A stretch of DNA of 36,186 nucleotides, taken from assembly GCA_029252805.1 (NCBI GenBank), contig JAQXAR010000001.1, positions 1 to 36,186 on the forward strand. The letters run 5' to 3'. How positions within the stretch are numbered: the first letter of the stretch is position 1; the number at the start of each line of letters is the position of its first letter. The position numbers and the translations under genes were made by a program. Origin of the DNA: Rickettsiales bacterium (lineage in GTDB: Bacteria; Pseudomonadota; Alphaproteobacteria; Rickettsiales; JALZUV01). Under the pieces are notes generated by a model, which was not told where the DNA came from, did no database searches, and saw only the letters and a program-made list of their open reading frames with translations. Below, piece after piece: positions 9,602 through 17,302 of the stretch.

Positions 9602-11332
9602 TTAAACGGTACGCTCAGTGGGACTATCTTTTCGAGTGGCAGGGTCGTGTTCAGCTGCATGATTACCGGATTTTCCTACACCGCCTCCGTCTAAAATAGC
9701 ACGGACTTGATCTTCGGCACTCACGACCGCGTCTCTGCCCTGCGTTTTGGCACGGTTCTTTTCACGCATTTGACGCATGATTTTATCGGTAAATTTCTCT
9801 TTAGGCTTTACCTCGGGATTACCGCCATCAAGATCTGGCTGAACCTGTACCCCAGCATATTGCGCTTGGTTTAATAAATCGCCGCCTATTAGATTAGAGG
9901 GGACCGTACCGCTTTTTCGAAGCATATGATCCAGCTTCGACGGCACATCTACATTGGTGTACCCCTTAGGATATTTCGCATAAAACTCTTCCTCCGATAT
10001 GATACGAATAGGGCCCCCGCCATACTTAAAAAGCGTACCATCAAAACTTTTTTCATTTACTTGCGTCGTAAATTTTCGCCAGTCATCTTGCTTGAAGAAT
10101 TCACCAACCGCGCCAGCACTTTCATCAACCGTCGTTCGGCCAGCATGTTCCGCTGCCGCATCTATGGTCTTTCTACGTGTTAGAACGTCGATAAGCGCCT
10201 GCCCCCAACCTCGTGCAATTTCTGTCCCATTTACATGCTGATTTCGGCCACCCTGTTCATTTCTTGTATAGTTCGTGGTTCTTCCGTTGCTAACTTTCAG
10301 GCTTGATATGAACCGAGACCCCTCCACCGCAGTTAAAGTGTAGGTACCGTTTTCATTAACAGCTCTCACCACCTCTGTTACCGGTCCGTCAAACTCAAAA
10401 ATATTGATATCCATAACCGGCTCAAACGCCTTACCATGGCTATTTTGCTCAACAAGCCATGAGGTCACTTTTCTATTTGGTTTTTTAAATAGACCGCCGC
10501 CTTTATTAAAATCTACAGTCTCATTACCCTTAATGCGCCTGCCGTCAAAATCGGCAGGGTCTGGCTGTGGTGGCGCTGGTGGCGCAGCTGCGCTCGTGCC
10601 TGTTACTCCTCCCGGCGCACCTGTTACTACCGGCGCAACGGGTTGGGATGCCCGTGCCTCAAAGCTTTCAAGCTGTGCAAACGAGGGGCCGCCAGATTGT
10701 CCGGCTTTTGCTAACCATCCGACAAGATCGTTGCTACCCGTAGAATCGTGAGCCGCGTTAAGCTTCGCACATACTCCCATAGGAACGTCCGTCCACGCAG
10801 GATCTTTTATAAGCCAATGCCTTTTATCAACAGCGGGGATCCCTTTCGAAGCGAGGTCTTCCGCCACTTTAATCAATGCTTGCAGTTCAGGACTTATATC
10901 ACTCAAGCTGCCGCTAGCGGGTGTTGGAGTAGGCGCAGGCGGAGGCGGAGCGGCGACAATAGTTTTGATTTCACGGCGTTTTTCGGCAGCGGCCGCAACA
11001 TCAGCTTTGTCAGCGTTAGAGATCCCTGCAATCAGCAGTTTGCCCGTCGTCTTTCCTAACTCTATATCTTTTAATTGGCTGGGCGTGAAAAGAACCGCAG
11101 CAACTTGGGCTTGGTAGGGTCCCAAGTTTGCAGGATCAACCCCGTCAGACCTCATCTTCTCCATAAGATCTTCCATTACTTGATCGGCAAGTTTTGAGTC
11201 GTAGTGTTTGAGGATCATATATTCTGCACAAAGATGCTGGATCGATCCTTCTCCATATTCATTCGCTACCGGCTGCGCTATGTTCGTTACAGCTACTGCC
11301 GCCATTATTACTGTCTCAATTCCTACCATCAC
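9602..11332 (-). CDS. Large protein of unknown function with proline-rich linkers
   Basis: This 576-residue protein matches no family I recognise. A weakly hydrophobic N-terminus (MMVGIETVIMAAVAVTNIA) could be an export signal but lacks basic residues. A helical domain (about 25-125) is followed by a proline-rich linker (APPPPAPTPTPA), a second globular part, another linker (APPAPPQPDP, about residue 250), and a larger C-terminal region with a beta-rich section around residues 270-370 and a charged, lysine-rich tail. The start is supported by AGAAGG about 7 bp upstream and by a strong promoter with a DnaA box. The neighbour upstream encodes a VirB2-like pilin, but a terminator separates them. 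A secreted effector or surface role is possible, but this is only a guess. Confidence 0.7.
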   Translation of the reverse strand: MMVGIETVIMAAVAVTNIAQPVANEYGEGSIQHLCAEYMILKHYDSKLADQVMEDLMEKMRSDGVDPANLGPYQAQVAAVLFTPSQLKDIELGKTTGKLLIAGISNADKADVAAAAEKRREIKTIVAAPPPPAPTPTPASGSLSDISPELQALIKVAEDLASKGIPAVDKRHWLIKDPAWTDVPMGVCAKLNAAHDSTGSNDLVGWLAKAGQSGGPSFAQLESFEARASQPVAPVVTGAPGGVTGTSAAAPPAPPQPDPADFDGRRIKGNETVDFNKGGGLFKKPNRKVTSWLVEQNSHGKAFEPVMDINIFEFDGPVTEVVRAVNENGTYTLTAVEGSRFISSLKVSNGRTTNYTRNEQGGRNQHVNGTEIARGWGQALIDVLTRRKTIDAAAEHAGRTTVDESAGAVGEFFKQDDWRKFTTQVNEKSFDGTLFKYGGGPIRIISEEEFYAKYPKGYTNVDVPSKLDHMLRKSGTVPSNLIGGDLLNQAQYAGVQVQPDLDGGNPEVKPKEKFTDKIMRQMREKNRAKTQGRDAVVSAEDQVRAILDGGGVGKSGNHAAEHDPATRKDSPTERTV

Positions 11333-11369
11333 ATACCTTCTCGCATCATAAATAACTTTCTATTCCTAA

Positions 11370-11389
11370 ATTATACCAGCTGTGGATAA
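11370..11389 (-). promoter_or_regulatory. Extended -10 promoter with adjacent DnaA box
   Basis: On the minus strand TGGTATAAT is a perfect extended -10 element (hexamer 11370-11375, TG at 11377-11378). Directly upstream, inside the -10/-35 spacer, lies a perfect DnaA box TTATCCACA (complement of 11381-11389). The start would be near 11363, about 30 nt before the ATG of the 576-aa gene. DnaA binding here would be expected to repress or time transcription. Confidence 0.6.
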
Positions 11390-11474
11390 GTAAAGTGTTA
11401 AGCTTTTATGACAATCTTTTTGATCGTCGTGGCGCACAACAGGAGCGTGATAGCGGTCACTGGGACCCAACCCA

Positions 11475-11504
11475 ACAAAAAAGCCCGCCGGTAAGGGCGG
11501 GCTT
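11475..11504 (-). terminator. Rho-independent terminator of the VirB2-like gene
   Basis: AAGCCCGCC (11481-11489) pairs perfectly with GGCGGGCTT (11496-11504) around a 6-nt loop. On the minus strand the hairpin is followed by six T. It lies 25 bp after the stop codon at 11529. Confidence 0.9.
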
Positions 11505-11528
11505 TCCTGTTTTGGTTTGAGTGTTTTT

Positions 11529-11921
11529 TTAGTTAACACCCGTAATTTTGTAACTGCCTGTTGCACAGCCACCAGTAGAACCAATTGAGGCTTTATCAGC
11601 ACCCAATGCATCTACGAGTGTGGTTGCACCAAAGACGAGCGCAATACCGAGCGCTACGATCAAGGCCATACCCCATGAGATCTTACCCATGAGTGCACCA
11701 ATACCGATAATGATCAAAGCGATCGTCGCGATCCCTTTACCGACGGCACCGGTGAAGAAACTAACAATGTTACAAAGAACATTATCAAGCGCTGTGCCCT
11801 TACCCATATCGGTCGCCAATGCTTCCAATGGTAACATGGCAAAAACTGCCACTGCAGCAATTGCAAGCGTACCACGCCACATTAGCTCAACTGTTTCGTT
11901 TGTTTGTGTATTTGAGTTCAT
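11529..11921 (-). CDS. VirB2/TrbC-family pilin-like protein
   Basis: The 130-residue product has the layout of VirB2/TrbC conjugative pilins. There is a long signal peptide (hydrophobic core LAIAAVAVFAMLPLEALA, cleavage after about residue 36) and two hydrophobic helices, IATIALIIIGIGALMG and MALIVALGIALVFGA, separated by a short basic turn KISWG. Two cysteines (NVLCNIV and GGCATG) remain in the mature part. VirB2 is processed in the inner membrane and polymerises into the pilus of type IV secretion systems. GAGGAG seven bases before the ATG supports the start, and a strong terminator follows. No virB3, virB4 or other secretion gene is adjacent, so it is either one of several scattered virB2 copies or a lone relative with another role. 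Confidence 0.8.
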   Translation of the reverse strand: MNSNTQTNETVELMWRGTLAIAAVAVFAMLPLEALATDMGKGTALDNVLCNIVSFFTGAVGKGIATIALIIIGIGALMGKISWGMALIVALGIALVFGATTLVDALGADKASIGSTGGCATGSYKITGVN

Positions 11922-12115
11922 TTTTTACTCCTCGCATCCTTATAATAATAAATTGCTTTAACATTTTAGGTTTAGCACAGCAATGTGACAGCCTCGTGAC
12001 AAAACACTAAATTGGGTGCATTTGTCTAAAAATTGTCATTTTACCGTTTGTATCCACCTAACCTAATGCTAAAAGCATAATAAATCGTTAATACTAAACT
12101 AAGATGGAGAATAAC

Positions 12116-12589
12116 ATGTCTGCAGCGACGGCTAAAATCGAATCCCTCGGAATTACTATTCCCGAAGCTAAAAGCGCGCCCGGCGCGGCTTATGTGCCAT
12201 ATACAGAACATAATGGCATGGTCACCATTTCTGGCCAGTTACCAATGCAAAATGGCGAATTGCAGTTTGTGGGTAAACTTGGCAAAGACTTTTCGATCGA
12301 AGAAGGTCAGGAATGCGCACGTATTTGCGGGCTAAACATCCTATCTCAATTGCGCGCGGCCTGTGGTGGGGACCTTAATAAGGTGAAGAAAACCCTCCGC
12401 CTTGGTATCTTTGTACATTCTACTGAAGATTTCACCGATGCTCCTGCCGTTGCAAATGGCGTCTCGAACCTCTTTAAAGAGATCTTTGGTGACGAAGTCG
12501 GTGCCCACGCACGCTTTGCTGTCAATACAGCGCAACTTCCTTTTGGCGTCGCCGTTGAAGTGGACGGCACCTTCATTATTGAGAACTAA
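12116..12589 (+). CDS. RidA/YjgF/UK114-family protein
   Basis: RidA-family enzymes hydrolyse reactive enamine/imine intermediates, best known from pyridoxal-phosphate enzymes of amino-acid metabolism. The 157-residue protein has the family core: YTEHNGMVTISGQLPM near the N-terminus and HARFAVNTAQLPFGVAVEVD near the C-terminus, where the arginine corresponds to the substrate-binding Arg. It is longer than classical RidA (about 130 aa) and resembles the longer YjgF-like subgroup. I chose ATG 12116 because GGAG (12106-12109) lies six bases before it; the in-frame ATG at 12104 has no such site. It stands alone and ends at a bidirectional terminator. Confidence 0.88.
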   Translation: MSAATAKIESLGITIPEAKSAPGAAYVPYTEHNGMVTISGQLPMQNGELQFVGKLGKDFSIEEGQECARICGLNILSQLRAACGGDLNKVKKTLRLGIFVHSTEDFTDAPAVANGVSNLFKEIFGDEVGAHARFAVNTAQLPFGVAVEVDGTFIIEN

Positions 12590-12613
12590 AACAAACCGAT
12601 ATTCAAAAACACT

Positions 12614-12641
12614 AAAAACCCTCGTTAACATGGGGGTTTTT
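12614..12641. terminator. Bidirectional terminator between ridA-like and speE-like genes
   Basis: AAAAACCC (12614-12621) pairs with GGGTTTTT (12634-12641). T runs follow on both strands, so the hairpin can serve both convergent genes, which end at 12589 and 12644. Confidence 0.75.
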
Positions 12642-12643
12642 AT

Positions 12644-14068
12644 TTACCTATCCAACGAATAACTATTGAGATTATCCGTATAAATCATCTGATCCTCATG
12701 AAATTCAGTACGGTGGTGATAAATATACAGAATATTATCTAACTCCATTTTCCCTTCCTTCCATGTATCTATCGGATTCATAAGTTGAACGGTGAAATAC
12801 GGAAAGACTCGGCGAAATGTATTATTGTAACGCACGGTGAAAAGATCTTCAAAAGCGGGCGAGCTAATCACATTACTCATCAAAACACCGTTATCTTTCA
12901 GATGCTTCTTCGCTTCCGATAAAAACTCATAGGTCACCACTTCAGCCGGCACCGTACGAATGTTCGTATAAGCATCCAAAATGATAGCATCATATGTCTG
13001 ATCGTCACGCACCAAAAATGCACGCGCTGACATGGGTGCAAAACTCTTATTCTTGCCTAGAGGTTTCGGCAATAAATGCTTCTCAGCCGTCTCTTTGAGC
13101 GAGGCGTCAATATCGACATAAGTATATTCGTTGAAATCATCATCCACACCCAAAGTAAAACCGCCCGCACCGATAACGAGGATTTTCTTCGGTATCCCGG
13201 CCTTAATTGCAGGAGCCGCAATGGTTTCTTCAATAAAGCTTATATATCCGAATCGGTTATCAGGATTTTCTGCGTAAATTGACGACATAGAGCGATTAAT
13301 CTCCATGACCACTCGCTCATTTTTTGGATCAGAATGAATTTTCACAATACTATATTGATTATTCTCAACCACCCCCAACTTCGCCAGCAACGCGTCGTTA
13401 TTCAGCAAAAATACGAACCCAAACATGAAGAGCGCGATCACATTATCAAAATCTTTCCAACGGCGCGTCAACATAAAGACAATCAGCACTAAAAGCCCAA
13501 TCGTAAAGACCAGCGTATAGTGCACGCCGATCGTCATCATCAATACAATGGTCGAAAAGACAGAGCCCGCAAAACTACCCATCGTCGAGAAGAACAACAT
13601 CTTACCGGTAATGGCGCTCAAATGCTCGCGAGAGAAGTAATTGCTAAGCAGCGGGATTGTTTGAGCCAGTAAAAAGACAGGATAGACAAGGAAAATAAAA
13701 CAGAATATCGCGGTTTGCGGAATATGATGGATGATACCCAAACCATTCAATAACCCAAAGAACAGCTCTTGGCATAGATAAGAAAGACCAAATGCGAGCG
13801 GAATCATCGCACTGAGCAAATTTTTCAGCAAAATCTTGCGAATAGAGACCACTTTCCCTTTACGCTTGCGTTGCTCTGCCTGAAAGCGCTGTCCGCCAGC
13901 ATGATATCCAACCGCCAGCGGCAGTAAAACAGCACTAATCACGATCGCAATCACTTCCGTACCACTGCCGACAAAAGGCACGAGGGTACGAATGGCGATT
14001 AGCTCACAAGCAAGAACAACATAGCCTTCCAGCAATATCGTCAAAAATAGCAACTGATTTTTATTCAT
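12644..14068 (-). CDS. Membrane-anchored spermidine-synthase-like protein
   Basis: The N-terminal half (about residues 1-225) holds seven or so hydrophobic spans. The C-terminal half has a Rossmann methyltransferase-like fold as in spermidine synthases, with the nucleotide motif ILVIGAGGFTLG near residue 300, the acidic strand end YVDIDA and YDAIILDAYT. The usual polyamine synthase signature DSSDP is replaced by LDAYTN, so aminopropyl transfer cannot be assumed. Such fused proteins are common in proteobacteria and are usually uncharacterised. ATG 14068 is preferred over a TTG directly before it. The upstream gene stops 3 bp earlier, so the two are translationally coupled. Confidence 0.8.
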   Translation of the reverse strand: MNKNQLLFLTILLEGYVVLACELIAIRTLVPFVGSGTEVIAIVISAVLLPLAVGYHAGGQRFQAEQRKRKGKVVSIRKILLKNLLSAMIPLAFGLSYLCQELFFGLLNGLGIIHHIPQTAIFCFIFLVYPVFLLAQTIPLLSNYFSREHLSAITGKMLFFSTMGSFAGSVFSTIVLMMTIGVHYTLVFTIGLLVLIVFMLTRRWKDFDNVIALFMFGFVFLLNNDALLAKLGVVENNQYSIVKIHSDPKNERVVMEINRSMSSIYAENPDNRFGYISFIEETIAAPAIKAGIPKKILVIGAGGFTLGVDDDFNEYTYVDIDASLKETAEKHLLPKPLGKNKSFAPMSARAFLVRDDQTYDAIILDAYTNIRTVPAEVVTYEFLSEAKKHLKDNGVLMSNVISSPAFEDLFTVRYNNTFRRVFPYFTVQLMNPIDTWKEGKMELDNILYIYHHRTEFHEDQMIYTDNLNSYSLDR

Positions 14069-14071
14069 CAA

Positions 14072-14719
14072 TTAAGCCGCTTCGGAGAGCGCTTTCGTAT
14101 AATCAGCTTGCGTACATGCGCGGATTTCAGCTTCACTCACGCCTTCTGCCAATTCGACCAAGCGCAGTTTGCCATCCACAACATCAAATACGCCCATATC
14201 GGTGATGATCATATCCACCACCTGAGTGCCCGTCAGCGGCAGATTGCATTCTTTCACCAATTTCGGCGAACCGTCTTTGGCATTGTGATCCATCAACACA
14301 ACAATTTTTTTCACACCGGCGACCAAATCCATCGCGCCACCCATGCCTTTGACCATCTTGCCCGGAATCATCCAATTAGCGAGATCGCCATTTTGCGCGA
14401 CCTCCAATGCACCTAAGATAGTCAAATCAATATGACCGCCGCGAATCATCGCAAAAGATTCCGCAGAATCAAAATAGACCGATTCCGGTAATTCTGAAAT
14501 CGTTTGCTTACCGGCATTGATCAAATCCGCATCCACTTGATCTGAATAGGGAAAAGGCCCCATACCCAGCATACCATTTTCTGAATGCAACGTGACACTA
14601 ATGCCGTGCGGGATGTAATTGGCAACCAAAGTCGGCATACCAATCCCTAGATTTACATAAAAACCATCGCGCAATTCTTCGGCTGCGCGCTGTGCCATTT
14701 GTTCACGTGTCCAAGCCAT
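14072..14719 (-). CDS. scoB: 3-oxoacid CoA-transferase subunit B
   Basis: The B subunit of succinyl-CoA:3-ketoacid CoA-transferase carries the catalytic glutamate that forms the enzyme-CoA thioester. This is Glu47 in [12 protein letters not shown]. The sequence starts [29 protein letters not shown], as usual for the family, and includes [14 protein letters not shown] and [14 protein letters not shown]. The 215-residue length is complete. The A subunit, normally encoded directly upstream, is absent: the upstream neighbour is a divergent gene starting 4 bp away. The partner must be encoded elsewhere. The pathway (ketone body or acetoacetate use, linked to polyhydroxybutyrate) follows from the family, not from the context. 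Confidence 0.92.
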   Translation of the reverse strand: MAWTREQMAQRAAEELRDGFYVNLGIGMPTLVANYIPHGISVTLHSENGMLGMGPFPYSDQVDADLINAGKQTISELPESVYFDSAESFAMIRGGHIDLTILGALEVAQNGDLANWMIPGKMVKGMGGAMDLVAGVKKIVVLMDHNAKDGSPKLVKECNLPLTGTQVVDMIITDMGVFDVVDGKLRLVELAEGVSEAEIRACTQADYTKALSEAA

Positions 14720-14722
14720 GCT

Positions 14723-15106
14723 ATGAGTTTAGCTGTTATGAGTTTGACTGACAATGAGAAAGCGACACGCCGGCGCGAGAATAAGCAGATGCGCCTAGAG
14801 TCTTTGCGCAAACGCTACTGGCAAGCCACCGGTGAGGATCTGCCGGAGATAGCGACTCAGCGCGGATGGGAGGTTCAGGAAACCGAAGCTTTCCAGCGCA
14901 TTATCCTCGATCATGTATGCAAATGCGTGTGGTATGATAAACTCAAAGAACCGGCAATTATGAATATGTCCGAGGCACAATTGCGCAAAGCCGTCTATCT
15001 CGCGCAAGATATGGTAACCGGCGCCCGCCCCCTAGAGCCACTGAATGAACAAAGCCTGCAATGGCGTGCCGAGCGGAAATCCGGGACTTGGAAAGGGAAA
15101 AGGTAA
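14723..15106 (+). CDS. Conserved-looking hypothetical protein, about 127 aa
   Basis: The product is hydrophilic, with a strongly basic helical N-terminus ([23 protein letters not shown]) and later motifs [19 protein letters not shown] and [17 protein letters not shown]. It has no signal or membrane span and looks like a small cytoplasmic, helical, possibly nucleic-acid-binding protein. I do not recognise a family. Two tandem start candidates, 14723 and 14738, lie in an imperfect 15-bp direct repeat ([10 protein letters not shown]); neither has a clear ribosome site. The start lies back to back with scoB, so its promoter must lie inside scoB. Confidence 0.65.
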   Translation: MSLAVMSLTDNEKATRRRENKQMRLESLRKRYWQATGEDLPEIATQRGWEVQETEAFQRIILDHVCKCVWYDKLKEPAIMNMSEAQLRKAVYLAQDMVTGARPLEPLNEQSLQWRAERKSGTWKGKR

Positions 15107-15269
15107 TGATCAACCTGAATTTATTTGCACGTCCATTTATCAACATCACGCCCAGTCGTGCAATGGATACTGAAACAAGCTCAGCATGACATACCCCACT
15201 ATCCCAAGGATAGGCGAACAAGGCGAGCCCGCCAGATTTCTGGCGTAAGCCTGCCTGGCGCATGAACGC

Positions 15270-15302
15270 CATATAAGTTTGACTCTTTGGCAAACTTATA
15301 TG
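15270..15302 (+). promoter_or_regulatory. Perfect 12-bp hairpin just before ribH
   Basis: CATATAAGTTTG (15270-15281) and CAAACTTATATG (15291-15302) form a perfect stem with a 9-nt loop that ends 10 bases before the ribH ATG. A second palindrome, CGCCAGA-TT-TCTGGCG, lies at 15230-15245. The sequence does not contain FMN riboswitch motifs. It could modulate ribH translation or serve as a protein binding site. Confidence 0.5.
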
Positions 15303-15312
15303 AAAAGAACCC

Positions 15313-15732
15313 ATGGCAAAATTTTTGATTGTAAGCGGCAATTTTTACCGCGATTTGGCAGATGAACTTCTCAAAGGCGCAAAAGCGGCTTTGGAAACAT
15401 CTGGACATGAAGCTGAAGCGGTGGAAGTGCCCGGCGCGTTAGAGATACCGCAAGCCATTCGCTATGGCATCGAAAGCGGCAACTATGCGGGCTATATCGC
15501 ACTTGGTACCGTCATTCGCGGCGAAACCGCGCATTATGATGTGGTCGCTGGCGAAAGCAGCCGCGCCCTTATGGACATGGCACTAGAACATCAAGCGCCT
15601 ATGGGCAACGGCATCCTCACCGTTGAAACTCGCGACCAAGCCTGGACCCGCGCCAATATACATGAAAAAAATAAAGGCGCCGATGCCGCAAATGCTGCCA
15701 TCAGCCTTTATGAGTTAAAATCCAAAATCTAA
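15313..15732 (+). CDS. ribH: 6,7-dimethyl-8-ribityllumazine synthase
   Basis: RibH condenses 5-amino-6-ribitylaminouracil with 3,4-dihydroxybutanone phosphate, the penultimate step of riboflavin synthesis. The 139 residues contain the family motifs in order: SGNFYRDLADELLKGA (binding loop with Phe11), EVPGALEIP (39-46), GTVIRGETAHYD (65-76, proton-transfer His74), and GNGILTVET (98-106) with the usual N-x-G-A/D ending KNKGADAANAA. The ribosome site is weak (GAAAAGAA). It stands alone: nusB and the other rib genes that often accompany it are absent from the window. It probably forms the usual pentamers or larger shells. Confidence 0.95.
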   Translation: MAKFLIVSGNFYRDLADELLKGAKAALETSGHEAEAVEVPGALEIPQAIRYGIESGNYAGYIALGTVIRGETAHYDVVAGESSRALMDMALEHQAPMGNGILTVETRDQAWTRANIHEKNKGADAANAAISLYELKSKI

Positions 15733-16041
15733 CTATCGCTTAATCAAAACTTTTTGCAGTAACTCGCCGCATTCGCTGTAGCGGCGGATTTCTTTTGAGG
15801 TGGTGACATGCCATTCGCCAGAATTAAACGCAATTTTAGCACCGGAAGGACGTGGCAGCGTCACCTCTGGGCAGTCACTTATATTTACCGTGACGGCGCG
15901 AGTGGGGCTCTGCGTAATGGCTACCGCACTCTCGCTTGCACGCTTCGCCACGACGGCTCCGACCCATAAAAAGCCGCCAATTAACATAATTCCAACAGAT
16001 ATAACTGTTACTTTCAATACCTTAGGTGCACCGTCAGACAT
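15733..16041 (-). CDS. Single-pass membrane protein, about 102 aa, unknown
   Basis: From the ATG at 16041 (GAGAG five bases upstream) the product has a short cytoplasmic tail, one membrane helix (KVTVISVGIMLIGGFLWVGAVV, about residues 8-30) and a small C-terminal domain ending in a beta-rich section (AKIAFNSGEWHV, EIRRYSECGELLQKVLI). A 27-residue longer start at 16122 is possible but lacks a ribosome site and would crowd the divergent mipZ. The layout is reminiscent of a small alphaproteobacterial DUF6476-type protein, but I cannot confirm this. It directly abuts the convergent ribH stop. Confidence 0.6.
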   Translation of the reverse strand: MSDGAPKVLKVTVISVGIMLIGGFLWVGAVVAKRASESAVAITQSPTRAVTVNISDCPEVTLPRPSGAKIAFNSGEWHVTTSKEIRRYSECGELLQKVLIKR

Positions 16042-16136
16042 TTTTTCTCTCAATTGCTTTACTCGTTGAGCAAAATAGCGTAACTTTCGGCTCTGTCTAA
16101 TAATAAAAAAACATACAGACAAATAGACGAGGGAAC

Positions 16137-17213
16137 ATGCAACTATTTAGCTCCAAAAAGGCGACCGAAACGGAAGCCAAAGCCGCACCTGGCCCAGCAT
16201 TAAACAAAAAACGCGCTCATGTAATTGTGACGGGCAATGAAAAAGGTGGTTCAGGTAAAACGACCACTACCATGCACCTGATTGTGGCATTATTGCGCCT
16301 CGGCTTTAAAGTGGGAACGATCGATATCGATTCTCGCCAACGCACCCTCTCGCGCTATATGGAAAATCGCAAACACACCATCCGCAAACAAGATGTGACG
16401 CTGCCTGAATCTAGCCATTTGGTGATTCAGAAAAGCCCATTCAACATTGTGGATGACGCGCAATCAGACGAAAATGAACGCTTCACGGATGGCATTAGCC
16501 GTTTGATGGAAGAGAATGACTTTGTCGTGATCGACAGCCCGGGTAACGATACCTACCTTTCACGCCTCGCGCATTCTTATGCCGATACTGTGATTACACC
16601 GATCAATGATAGCTTCGTTGATCTGGATGTTTTGGCAACCGTTGATGGCGCCACGATGCGTGTGATTCGCCCGTCTATCTATTCTGAAATGGTGTGGGAA
16701 CAAAAGCTCTGCCGCGCAAAACGCGATGGTGGCAGCATTGAATGGATCGTTATGCGTAACCGCCTCACGACCATTGATGCACGCAATAAACGCTACATGA
16801 ATCAGGTTCTAACCGAGCTTTCACGCCGTATCGGTTTCCGTGTAGCACCGGGCTTTAGTGAACGTGTCATTTACCGTGAGCTATTCCTGCAAGGCCTAAC
16901 GGTGCTCGATATCATGGATGTGAGCAACAATGTGAATGTCTCTATGTCGCATATTACGGCACGACAGGAAGTGCGTGATTTGCTCAAGACTCTCAAAATC
17001 GAGAAGATCGATGACCGTATCAGCGAGCTTCGCACCAAGCCTGAGAAGAAAGACGCGAAAAAGCCAGCCACTGCCAAGAAAACCGCTAAAAAGTCAGCCA
17101 ATGACGATGCGACAAAAACCAAGGCAGCAGCCAAGAAGTCGGCAGCGAAACCCACTGAAAAACTTAGTCCTGCTACATTCAAGCAGGAAAAAGAAGTTGC
17201 GGCCGCCTCTTAG
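16137..17213 (+). CDS. mipZ: MipZ-like division-plane positioning ATPase
   Basis: MipZ is the ParA/MinD-type ATPase that forms a polar gradient and inhibits FtsZ, so that alphaproteobacteria divide at midcell. The sequence follows Caulobacter MipZ along most of its length: the deviant Walker A KGGSGKTT (36-43), DIDSRQRTLSRYMENR, VVIDSPGNDTYLSRLAHSYAD, TPINDSFVDLDVL, WIVMRNRL, GFRVAPGFSERVIYRELF and ARQEVRDLL. GAGGGAA precedes the ATG. About 60 residues at the C-terminus, rich in Lys and Ala (for example AKKPATAKKTAKKSA), are absent from Caulobacter MipZ and resemble a histone-H1-like, DNA-binding tail. The gene stands alone; parAB are not in the window. Confidence 0.93.
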   Translation: MQLFSSKKATETEAKAAPGPALNKKRAHVIVTGNEKGGSGKTTTTMHLIVALLRLGFKVGTIDIDSRQRTLSRYMENRKHTIRKQDVTLPESSHLVIQKSPFNIVDDAQSDENERFTDGISRLMEENDFVVIDSPGNDTYLSRLAHSYADTVITPINDSFVDLDVLATVDGATMRVIRPSIYSEMVWEQKLCRAKRDGGSIEWIVMRNRLTTIDARNKRYMNQVLTELSRRIGFRVAPGFSERVIYRELFLQGLTVLDIMDVSNNVNVSMSHITARQEVRDLLKTLKIEKIDDRISELRTKPEKKDAKKPATAKKTAKKSANDDATKTKAAAKKSAAKPTEKLSPATFKQEKEVAAAS

Positions 17214-17302
17214 GCTCATTCTCACCTAATTCGCTTGCCTTCGCTTTAACGAGCGCTAGGGTAATTGTATCTTTAAACTACTAATGGATGAGGCCTTCGC
17301 TC

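Noticed and set aside
11366-11611. An 81-codon minus-strand frame
   Set aside because: It overlaps the VirB2-like gene out of frame and runs through its terminator.
15107-15312. FMN riboswitch before ribH
   Set aside because: None of the conserved blocks of that riboswitch are present; only two simple palindromes are seen.
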